Part shown: positions 11,882 through 21,700 of the stretch, in pieces
How the letters are laid out: the number at the start of each line of letters is the position of its first letter
Position numbering within the stretch: the first letter of the stretch is position 1
Assembly: GCA_032207245.1 (NCBI GenBank)
Contig: CM063498.1
Location: forward strand, 91,589,632-91,653,631
Source: Pardosa pseudoannulata
Taxonomy: Eukaryota; Arthropoda; Arachnida; Araneae; Lycosidae
Direction: 5' to 3'
Length of the DNA: 64,000 bases
The notes under the pieces: model-generated
Seen by the model: only the letters and a program-made list of their open reading frames with translations
What the model was told of the DNA's origin: nothing
Database searches by the model: none
Position numbers and translations under genes: made by a program

Positions 11882-12153
11882 AACGCCTCAGAGAAACAAC
11901 CCCTCGGGGGCCAGGGCCTATGGTGCTAATCTCCATTTATGTGACCAAGGGCCCTGGGGTGCGAAGCATATGCTCGGGTTAGGTAGTCAATCTTACAAGG
12001 AATCGCCAGTGTTTAGTTCCCAAGCATACTTGGTCCTCAGTTCATCTACCCACTGAAGGGATGAAAGGCTGAGTCAACCTTGTCCAGCCCGGGGATCGAA
12101 CATTTTGACCTGTGTCATGGGAACACAATGTGCTACCCCAACGCCACTGGGTT
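11877..12153 (-). mobile_element. SINE family B, long copy
   Basis: The minus-strand head is CCCAGTGGCGTTGGGGTAGC with a B box in TGTTCGATCCCCGG. The body has TTGACTCAGCCTTTCATCCC and an extended 3' part with CCCCGAGGGGTTGTTTCTC. Microsatellites flank both ends. It is shared with block B at 59101-59378. Confidence 0.87.
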
Positions 12154-12154
12154 T

Positions 12155-12174
12155 AATATAGATATATATATTAA

Positions 12175-12223
<49 letters not shown>

Positions 12224-12247
12224 TCATATATATATTAATATATATAT
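12155..12247. repeat. (TA)n with TTAATTCA interruptions
   Basis: TA repeats broken by TTAATTCATATA units. A shorter version is in block B at 59378-59428. Confidence 0.93.
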
Positions 12248-12249
12248 AC

Positions 12250-13950
12250 CATATATTTACGTATTAAAGCAAAAAATTTTAGGGATTTATATATTGAAGT
12301 GGGTGATAGGCTTATATACATATCAATGGAATAGATGTAGTTTATGCTCTTGGGGTAATTTTTTGTAGTTATGACAAAAAAATCATCAAAATCGGCAAAA
12401 ATAAATAAAACTTTTTTTTTACAATAGAAAATAGTAAAAAAAAAAGCATATAATGGCAAAAAATAAAAAAAATTTGAAATTTTTTTAAATTGAAAAAAAA
12501 CAACAAAATTGAAGAATTTAAAATGATTTTTAGCAGTTTTATGGTTAGGGCTAAATGACAATACTACGATTGTAGTAGATTGGCTTTTCTTTAAAAAAAA
12601 TATGTTCTATGGGAGCTGGAAACAATTGCTAAATTGCCAGAAATAACATTTTAAAATTTTTTTAGTTGTTTAAATTTATGGGAAAGTGCTACCTATGGAT
12701 AGAATTATCAGAGTTGAAACTATTTTCATTGGTGAATAACTAAAAATATTGGCCATATGGTCTAGCACTGCAACTCTCAAACTGGGTGCTGTGACAGAGC
12801 ATAAGATTGCGTAAAACAGCATGAAGTTACTCAAAAATTTTAATTTTTCTTTGCCACTGTCAGAACACAATAAAAGATATCCTTGTCTTTGCTTCCAGGT
12901 GTGACCTATTTTATACCGCTGAGATACTTATATTGCAGGCTGTGGCAAAAAAGTTTGAGAAATTGAGAAGGAAAGTTGATCTACCATTTTACTTTACATT
13001 AATTTGATTGGAAAATATTTCATCCGTTTAACTTGCTTGGTGACATTTTTGGCATCTTGGCACCATATTTGAACATTACAGAAATTTTTTTTTTATCTTT
13101 GCTTATATAGAGGTTTTGAATTTTGGATAAATTTTTGAAGAAAAATTACACTCTTGGCTTATATAAGAATGGGCTTATATTTGAAATTATACAGTATATC
13201 CCATGAAAAGAGACTTCACAAGACTAAGTTTTAGTATATATATTAATAACAGAAAATAATAGTGCACAGGTATGGTCAACTGCTGTGAATAATTGCAAAA
13301 TACTTGGCTGGAGAAATTATATTAATTATAATCAGAGATAAGATAAAGTAGGGAAGATCTTAATGATTATTCTTGTTCTGATATCTGAATAAAGTACAAT
13401 AATAGAAACTTTAGCTAGACAAAATGAGAATTTTAACATTTTTTTTCTTTTTATTACTTGCATTTTATTCAAAATTTTCTACGTTTTTTTCTATTACCTA
13501 TTCCATTAATTCATCTGAATGATGAACCTCATATTGTTACAATTCTAATCAAAAGATACATCATTAGATCCTCTCTCACTATCAGTGTAACATATTACAT
13601 GCCTTTGACGTCACTGTGAACTTTAATATTTAATGTTTGTGATTTGTAATTTCAAATTTGGCAATAAGTGAGTTGTTCTATGTATAGTTTTGGTTTAGAG
13701 AGTAGCATTTTACCATGTTCGTATCATAAGTAATACAACATTATTAATGTATAAATGTAAATATTAAATGTTAAGTAGTAATAAATAATATGGTTGTGAT
13801 AACAGTCTGCATGTCATTAGAGTCTTGAGCATTAGGAATACCTATCTATAACTGAGTTGAGTTTTGAAACCGGTATTCCACAAGAGGTCTTCAACAGAAG
13901 AGACTCATCTCAAAATAAACATGTATAGGAAACTTCTTACTTTACAACCT
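12250..13950. other. ALG3 intron, no gene recognised
   Basis: AT-rich intron sequence shared with block B (about 59430-61130). Around 12755-12815 is CAACTCTCAAACTGGGTGC, which resembles one terminus of a hAT-type element, but no partner terminus was found. Short open frames here (for example 12676-12870) are conserved only as far as the whole block is. Confidence 0.5.
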
Positions 13951-14689
13951 ACCTGTTTAAACAACTGCTCATTCTTAGAACCAATAAAATTTTGACATGG
14001 AATTTGCAGAATGCCAAAAAAATAGTTCAAAACTTTATTGATCAGAGGAAAATGGTGATATGCATATAAACCTGTTATGTACATTTTTCAGTTTCATTCC
14101 AACAACCATTCACAGCACAACTTTGATATTTTTTACATATTTGTAATCTGAAAATAGTTCAGATATTAAGAAAAAGAAAAGTATATCATCATTTGAAGAA
14201 ATGAAATTTCAAGAAATAAAGCAACTTGCTCATGAAGTGACTAGTGCTTCTCTCTCTTATATACATAATGATTAAAACATTGATTTTAAACAAAAAAAAA
14301 AAATAAAATCCATGAATAAAGTATTGAATTATTAGTACAATACTTATTTGAAGTGCACATAAATAGTAGCACCGTAATTTCGCCCGTGTAGTCCATGGAC
14401 TATCTGTTTAAAAAGCAAATTTCCTCAGCCGCCGACTATCTGCAGACTGTTCATTGCTTAAATCATCAAAATCAGAAAAAGGGGGGGGGAAAAGCATGTC
14501 ACACAAATGACTGATGATCAAAATGTAAACAAAAGCATGACTTACGAGACATCAAGGAAACATCATATTGTATAGGTAATAAATCATGAAAAAAATACAA
14601 CCCATAAAGCAGAACAAATCAATAGCAGGAAGTAGCACAATCTTAAATTGTGTCCAGGAGTACGGGAAAATATCAACAGTCACTATTTA

Positions 14690-15150
14690 CAGTTCCGGTT
14701 GACAACACCGAGTGGATGGGTGTTGGCATTGTCAGAATTTTAAGCATAAAACAGCCTGTTTAACTGCCAACTTAATTTCCTTAAAATCGCTTATTTTCAG
14801 TTAGTTTATTTTTAATTTCCCTCCCATCCCGAGAAGCACCCCTTCCTACTATTGACGTAATAGTCACAGCCAATCGGGGAATTTAGCGGCTGTAGCATAC
14901 TTGGCTCCGGAGTGAGCGTTATGCAAATTAATAAGTATATATATAGCCTCGAGAGATGTGTTGGTATATATATGTGTTATGTTTATCAGGTTGTTTCCCT
15001 CCTCCTCTAGTAAGAGTTAATTTCTGTTTAGCTTAGTTTAGGACGTGTTAGAATTGTAATTTACGTGTTTATGCATTGTTCTTTTGTTATGACAATAAAA
15101 TTGCTATTGTTTACTTATTTATCGCGTCTTACTGTATGCTAATCCAAAAG
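14690..15150 (+). promoter_or_regulatory. LTR-like or promoter-like island, block A
   Basis: In order are TGACGTAA (14853-14860), CCAAT (14870-14874), a perfect octamer ATGCAAAT (14921-14928), a TATA box TATATATA (about 14937-14945) and AATAAA (15094-15099) with a T/G-rich stretch after it. Promoter to polyadenylation signal within about 160 bases is the U3-R-U5 layout of an LTR, although clear TG...CA ends and a target duplication were not resolved. The same island is at 63105-63575. Confidence 0.5.
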
Positions 15151-15903
15151 AATAGGCCTGTAAGCTAAGCAATGGGTTCAAGATCGAAGGTCATTTCACC
15201 ATGAGGATAACTCGTAACAAAGTGTTTCGTTTTCAGAGTTGTGATTTGTGATAATATTGGTCATTCATTACATCTTTAAAACATCATCATAGTTTTACTG
15301 CTGACTTCAACCTGAAAGCAATTCAGAAGGTCCACATTGAGGTCGACAAGAAAGCAGTAAGGAAATGACGCAAACAAAAGGAAATGTTAAAAATATGTGA
15401 TGAAAGTGATCCAATCATCATGGAAAAATACAATAGCATTAGAAGATGATTTACATAGTTGGGTTCTTGAACAGAGAAATGTAGTTCACTCTGTTTCTTC
15501 CGCTAAAATTTGTCTCCATGGCTATAATAAAAAATTATTTCAAATTTTAAAGGTGGAATTGAGTCTAATCCAGTTTTTCCAGCACTCTCTGTACTTAGGC
15601 TTTTATTCTTAAAATGGTTTAATATTGCCATACTAAACTGCATATTTTTGCAGGTATAGTCTGCAGATTACCTAGTGGTGCGGACTATCTGATGATTTAT
15701 GAAATATTTTAAATAAAAATTGCTCCTGCAAAAAATTGCTCCATGTGAAATTATGGTATATATATATCTACAATTTTATTTTAACATTTTTCAAAAGTAG
15801 CAACATAATTTTTGATGGTAATTCATTGGAAAAGTTTATGGTTACAGCCCTGAATACAGTACTAATAATATGTGCAACATGAAACATAAAAATGCGTTCT
15901 AAC

Positions 15904-16024
15904 CTGAATAACTCCACATAGACCAATGCAAAATAAGGTAGGAACCACTCCAATGGAATGTAACATTATAAAGAGCACTCCTGGAGCAAATAACAAAATG
16001 TTCATTTTTATGGAGACAGCAAAG
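15904..16024 (-). CDS. ALG3: ALG3 copy A, most 5' exon seen
   Basis: The acceptor TTTTTTCTAG precedes 16024, and the donor GTTAGA follows 15904. After one base of a split codon it encodes FAVSIKMNILLFAPGVLF, the conserved ALG3 block around SVKMN, then a hydrophobic stretch ending VIQ. It ends in phase 0, matching the phase-0 start of 10512-10714. The block B equivalent would lie a few hundred bases beyond the window end. Confidence 0.94.
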
Positions 16025-16029
16025 CTAGA

Positions 16030-18000
16030 AAAAAATATAAATTAGTAAATATGACAGAAATTCCAACATTAAAATTTGTATAAAGAATACAAATACTCAT
16101 TATTCCTTGCTTCTGAAAAAAAAAAGTATCTGCTGTAGGGGCATGTGTAAAATATTATAGATGTTAAAAGGCTTTTTCTTTATTTTATTTTTATGAATGT
16201 ATAAATATAATATTAACAATATTACAATACATTCACAAAAATAAAATTAAAAAAAGACATTTGAATTCTATACCATTAATATATGCCTTAAAAGCAGAGC
16301 TCTTAGAACACTAGCATCTAGCATCTATGCTCTAAAACTGATATAAATGTTAAGATTTTGCAAACATATTTGACTTGATAAAAGTCAAACACACACACAT
16401 ATAACAGCTTAATTATAATACTCAAACCTTTTTCTTTTCCACCACAAATAAAATCATAACAAAACAACACATTCCCATATAAGAATTCAATTTTTATCAA
16501 AATTATTATACTTTGTAAATGTTTAGGTATTTTGAGACTTCCTTTAAAAAGCAATTAAAAATCAATTCATAATATTTTTGTAAATATGCCTTAAAAACAG
16601 AATTAACTTTATCAGATATTTGTTTTTGTAAGTTAAAATGCTTATGTATGTATAGATATATATACACACTAAATGCTGCATGCCTCAGCAAGGGACAAAC
16701 TTCCTTCTCGATCAGAAATCTTTTTACTACTCTGTATAGGAAAGGGTTTAATCAACTTAGCTCTTTTAAACAAAATTAGATGAAAAGTATTAACAGACAT
16801 CCTAATAAAATTTTCTTTAATTTCTTTTATTTCACCAACAATAAACCAAATTTTATAAGTAAATTTTTGCCCAAATTTGAATCTGTTTCAAGCTACATGA
16901 CACTCACTTCCATTATGCAATTTTAATAATGCAAGTGAGTCTACAAATAATAGATATAAAACCTCATCAAAGAAATGGAGGATTGTATATAATATTCAAA
17001 TAAAAAGCTTAAAATGAAATTATAATTTAGTCGATATTAAATGTATATAATTTAGTAGGTATAAAAGGAATCCCTGTGGTGTACACAGCAGGGTTTTTTT
17101 CCCCTTAATCTTAATATGTAAATGTCCATCTCCTTTTCAGTTAAAACATTAAAAAATCTTCAAAATTTAGGAAACAAAATTTTTTATGTGTCATTTTATT
17201 GTTTCTCCTTTTTTGTTTTGATGAGAGATGAATATATATGTATATAATAATAATAATAATAATAATAATGATAATAATAATAATAATAATAATGATAATA
17301 ATGATAATAATAATAATAATAACAATGATAATAATAATAATAATAATAGTAAAATACTTTATATTTTCCAACATTGAATCTTTCACAAGAAATTTGTAGC
17401 TTTACATAAGAGTTAATTAAAATATGCTAAAAGACTTATAAAGAGAAAATGTGTATTAAAGTATTCTACTACTGATATTTTCTTCACACAAAAATAAGTA
17501 ATTATGTAAATATAAAACTATATAAACATTAAAAATCTCATATAACATGGACAAAACAAAATTTCTTTACATATTAGTAAATAAGTAAAATTATAAAAGG
17601 ATGTTTAGACTTAATTCATGTGAAAAGGAAGAGAAATGAGATAAAAATACGGCTTCAAAATAACAACATAAAAGCATTAATGAAATATTTATTAATTTAT
17701 TTTAGAGGAAAAGTAACAGATAAAAAGATAATTTAAAATGACATAGAAAAACCACAAAAATAAATAATAAATAAAAATAAAAACAAAGCAATTTATAAGA
17801 ATTTTTAACCAAATTTGAATATTATAATTCATAAGCAAAACAAGTAACTAAACACAAGATTTAAAAAAAATTACAATAGTCATAAATATAACATATTTCT
17901 TAATAAAGAAACATTGTAAAATATAATATCAATCTAATACATATTTTAAATTAGTCAAATTAAATCAGAATGTTTTAGTAATTCTGACCAAAGAAATTGA
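16030..18000. other. AT-rich, probably ALG3 intron
   Basis: No further ALG3 exon was recognised. In particular, the conserved RLFNDP and GDTGPLVYPAG coding blocks were not seen. The stretch holds a (TAA)n tract and otherwise low-complexity AT-rich sequence. Confidence 0.6.
17246..17350. repeat. (TAA)n microsatellite
   Basis: About 105 bases of TAA repeat with TGA and CAA interruptions. It yields a spurious poly-isoleucine frame on the minus strand. Confidence 0.97.
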
Positions 18001-18028
18001 AGTATTTAATACCTAAATTAAAAATGTT

Positions 18029-18085
<57 letters not shown>

Positions 18086-18135
18086 ATCTTTTGTATGACT
18101 AAATTTTATAAGTATATTAGAAATACTTAAAATAA

Positions 18136-18172
<37 letters not shown>

Positions 18173-18175
18173 CTA

Positions 18176-18213
<38 letters not shown>
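18029..18213. repeat. (TA)n tracts at the gypsy insertion site
   Basis: Several TA tracts with short interruptions (TATCTATCTCTA). The Ty3/gypsy element is inserted at the end of the last tract, and TA repeat resumes after its 3' LTR. Confidence 0.95.
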
Positions 18214-18217
<4 letters not shown>

Positions 18218-18491
18218 AAGGGAGAGAACACCTCATCTCCGCTGTACTCCGATTGGACTGCGCGCGCAACACAGAGTGGCGTGCCAGAGACAGAACACTC
18301 AGAACAACGATGAGAGAGAGACGGCGAAAGGAGTAGACGCATCTTTCGACCTTTTGTTTTGACGCTATTATCTAAACTTATTTTTTTTCATTCGACGTAA
18401 ATTTATGTATTTGTATTTGTGTAACCGTCCGTATTTGTAATAAACGATTGTTACGTCCATGAAACCTAGAATTGCTCTCTCAATCCTAACA
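18214..18491 (+). repeat. 5' LTR of Ty3/gypsy element
   Basis: A 278-bp repeat beginning TGTGAAGGGAGAG and ending CTCAATCCTAACA, with TGT...ACA termini. AATAAA (in GTAATAAACGATTG) lies about 50 bases before the end and probably defines R. No convincing TATA box is seen. Confidence 0.96.
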
Positions 18492-18496
18492 AATAA

Positions 18497-18517
18497 TGGT
18501 ATCAGAAGTTCTTGACG
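18497..18517 (+). promoter_or_regulatory. Putative primer-binding site
   Basis: TGGTATCAGAAGTTCTTGAC begins five bases after the 5' LTR, the expected place for a tRNA primer-binding site. It starts with TGG, the complement of a tRNA CCA end. The exact tRNA was not determined. Confidence 0.6.
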
Positions 18518-18741
18518 ACCTACGCGCTTTTGATTTCGACGCCTTCTACGAAGATGATTCCTGACTTGGAAATCCTGCGTTTCCTTTTGAACATTTTTAT
18601 TTTGCCGTTTGGACTATAAGACTGTTTGACCTGTTTTTTTTTCCCTGGATTATTCTGATATGAACGACTTCAATTTCCCGACGACTTGACGCATGACTAT
18701 TCAACTCTGGTGAGTCCGTTCCTTTGCATATTATTTTAAAA

Positions 18742-21700
18742 ATGGCGACAATATCGCTAAATGACATTCCATCAATTTCTCGATCTTTAAAATGTGGAAG
18801 TACTCGAAGTGTTAAATTATTAAATGACGTCGTGTCGGACCTACCATTTGACCGGTCGACACGTAAAAGACTCAGACAATTTACTAACTTCCCAGAAAAT
18901 TTTGATGTTGTAAAACGAAAACAAAAAATTCTCGAATCATTTACTTTAGCTGATTTTATTTGTGTGTGTAATTTCTTGCATATTGACTTTACCGGATCCG
19001 AACATATTTTGTGTGACAGAATTTTTGAATCCCTGTCTGATCTTACCTCCTTTCGAAGTACGATTGAAATTTTTTCTTCCGACGATGATATTCAAACCGA
19101 AAGTATTTCTTCTCCCACCGCTTCAAACTTAGCAGGCAAAATCATTTCCGGTGATGAATCGAAAGCGCCAATATCTGTTTCTCCCCCTCATCACAAGCTT
19201 GCTACAGCCACCGACGTTGCAGACAGTCTGTCTCAGCAATTTTCCTCTCGCGTCGACCTTTGCGATGGAAAGGAAACAAATTCTGTTCTTGTTCGTGGTG
19301 ATTCAAACAATTATATGAACTTTCCAGCAGCTAGCAGATTCGACGGTCATTCGTTTTGGTTTCTGTTACCACAGATAAGCGAAATTACACGTTCTTTTTC
19401 AGGAAAAGATGCCTATTCTGTGAACAATTTTATTTTTGATTTAGAAGAATTGTTTTCTACTTACGGTCTCAATGATGACGTACAAAAAGTTTTGATTACA
19501 AAAAAATTATTAATTGATCCAGCTCGTATTTTTGTATTGTCTTTGAAAAATATTACTTCTTTTGATAATCTTAAAGAGCACCTTAAAACTGAATTTGGCA
19601 CAAAAATTTCATCCATTGATGTCCATAAAATACTTAGTTCTCGAAAATTGAAGCGAAATGAAACTGTTACAGAATATTTTATCTCAATGCGTGCGTTAGC
19701 GAGTCAAGGTAACATTGATGACGAATCGCTAATTGAGTATTGTATTTCCGGTTTACCAGACTCTCAAGCTAAACTAATTTTATATGGTTGTGTTAACATT
19801 TCCGAATTTAAACAAAAGTTACGTTCCTTTGAAAAGCTTTATTTAGCGGATGTCAAATCAGAAAATAATTTTCATCGTTCTTTTAAACCTCATAAGCATT
19901 TCAATAATAAATTTTCTACAGATAATCGTAAAAATTTTACTGAAGAAAAAAATAATCAGAATAATTTTACCTCAAAACCTCAGACTTTTGCTGGTAACAC
20001 TGCACCACGCTTACCCAAATTAATGGAAAAATTATGTTACAATTGCGGTGAACGAAATCACATCTCCAGTTTATGTCCTAATAAAGACCGAGGAATGAAA
20101 TGTTTTGAATGCAAACAATTTGGTTCACATAAAGCGGCTAATTGTCCGTCTAAGAAGGTACAATCACATGTTACAATTGTGCATCCCCAAAATTCTACTA
20201 GTTTATTCGCCAAGACTGTAACAATCAACAATATCCAAATTTCTGCTGTTGTTGACACTGCGTCGAACAAAACACTGTTGAAGGAAGAGATTTTTAGAAA
20301 AATTGTTCCTAACTGTTTTTTAGATGAGTCAAACGTTTTGTTGCACGGTTTAGGAAATACTACGGTGAAACCATTAGGTTCATTTTCAGCTTCTATTTTT
20401 ATCGATGGTTTTGAATTTCATTCTGATATTTGTGTTGTCCCGAATACGGCTTTGCAATTTCCTATGTTGATTGGTGCTGATGTACTGGCGCAAGGTGATT
20501 TGAATATTTCCCATGGTGTTGTATCGTTGACGAAGACTACTACTTTTATTGTAACCAGTTCACCAACCCACAACGTTGATCAAACTTGTATTACTTCTCG
20601 TATAAATTCCCAACAACATTCGACAATGAGTAAAAATGCACTTATTGACAATTCAGCATACCCATTTTCATATTTAGCTGATTCAGTAGATACATCGTCC
20701 TACGACTTGAGTCACATTCTAGATCCGAATCTCAAAACACAGTTGTCAACCCTGATAAATAATTACAAGCCTCGTGGAACTAAACAAACTGATTTACAAA
20801 TGACTCTAATTTTGACAGATGATGTCCCAGTGGCCCAAAGACCTCGTAGATTGCCATTTGCGGAACAAAAAATTGTTGAAAAACAGATACAGGAATGGTT
20901 AGACGCTGGCATAATTGCGAATAGTTGTTCTGATTATGCTTCCCCCATCGTTCTGTGTAAGAAGAAAAATGGCTTATACCGACTTTGCGTGGATTATAGA
21001 CGCCTTAACAAAAAAATAATTCGAGATAAATTTCCCATCCCGCTCATTGACGAAGCTTTGGACCAGTTGCAACAAGCCAAAGTGTTTAGCTCGCTTGATT
21101 TGAAGAACGGTTTTTTCCATGTTTCGATGAACCCTAACAGCACAAAATACACCTCGTTCGTCACCCACGAAGGCCAATATGAGTTTTTGAAAGTCCCGTT
21201 TGGTCTCTCCAATAGTCCTAGTGTCTTCCAAAGATTTGTTTCCAGAGTGTTTCGCGATCTCATTCGTGAAAAAATCGTTATCATCTACATGGACGATATC
21301 ATAATACCCTCACAGGATGAAGCCGACGGTCTCCAAAAATTACAACGTGTATTAGAAGTAGCATCGGACTTTGGTTTAATTTTGAATCTTAAGAAATGCC
21401 AATTCTTACAGCGCCGCATTGAATTTCTTGGATATGTAATCGAGAATAACACAATCAAACCATCACCGTCGAAAACACTTGCCGTTCAAAATTTTCCTTT
21501 GCCGAAGACGTTGAAACAGGTTCAAAGTTTCCTGGGCTTAACAGGATATTTTCGAAAATTCATAAAGAATTACTCACTGATTGCGCGACCTTTGTCTGAT
21601 ATGCTCAGAAATGACGCATCTTTCCATTTTGGCCCTGAACAACATCAAGCTTTTCTTGCCCTCAAGGATTCTCTTTCGAATCAACCAGTTTTGCATATTT

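Larger units (their letters stand above)
1..15612 (+). repeat. Segmental duplication, block A
   Basis: The first 15.6 kb matches 49903-64000 in the same orientation, with long identical runs and scattered substitutions and indels. Anchors are position 1 with about 49903, ALG3 exons 5066-5222 with 52531-52687, 8007-8142 with 54225-54360, 10512-10714 with 57757-57959, and about 15581 with the window end. The offset drifts because each block gained its own insertions. Both ends of the match may lie outside the window. The pair could also be allelic copies placed in one scaffold. Confidence 0.93.
5066..16024 (-). pseudogene. ALG3: ALG3 copy A, 3' part, frameshifted
   Basis: Five minus-strand exons at 15904-16024, 10512-10714, 10211-10267, 8007-8142 and 5066-5222 encode the C-terminal half of the dolichyl-P-Man:Man5GlcNAc2-PP-dolichol alpha-1,3-mannosyltransferase. 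This ER membrane enzyme acts in N-glycan precursor assembly. Introns have GT-AG borders, and phases agree except at the 57-base exon. That exon has one extra base compared with 56 in copy B, which shifts the frame and gives an early stop. Diagnostic ALG3 blocks are [20 protein letters not shown] and WNTYPST. Exons for the N-terminal half were not found up to the start of block B. The frameshift could be a real lesion, an allele or a sequencing error. Confidence 0.85.

Noticed and set aside
12676..12870. 64-residue minus-strand frame kept in both blocks
   Set aside because: Conserved only to the level of the surrounding intron; no domain, no start context and no splice signals.
16681..16735. 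Short minus-strand segment reading ISDREGSLSLAEAC after a CAG acceptor
   Set aside because: It is not ALG3-like, it ends in a stop after about 20 codons, and nothing nearby supports a second gene.
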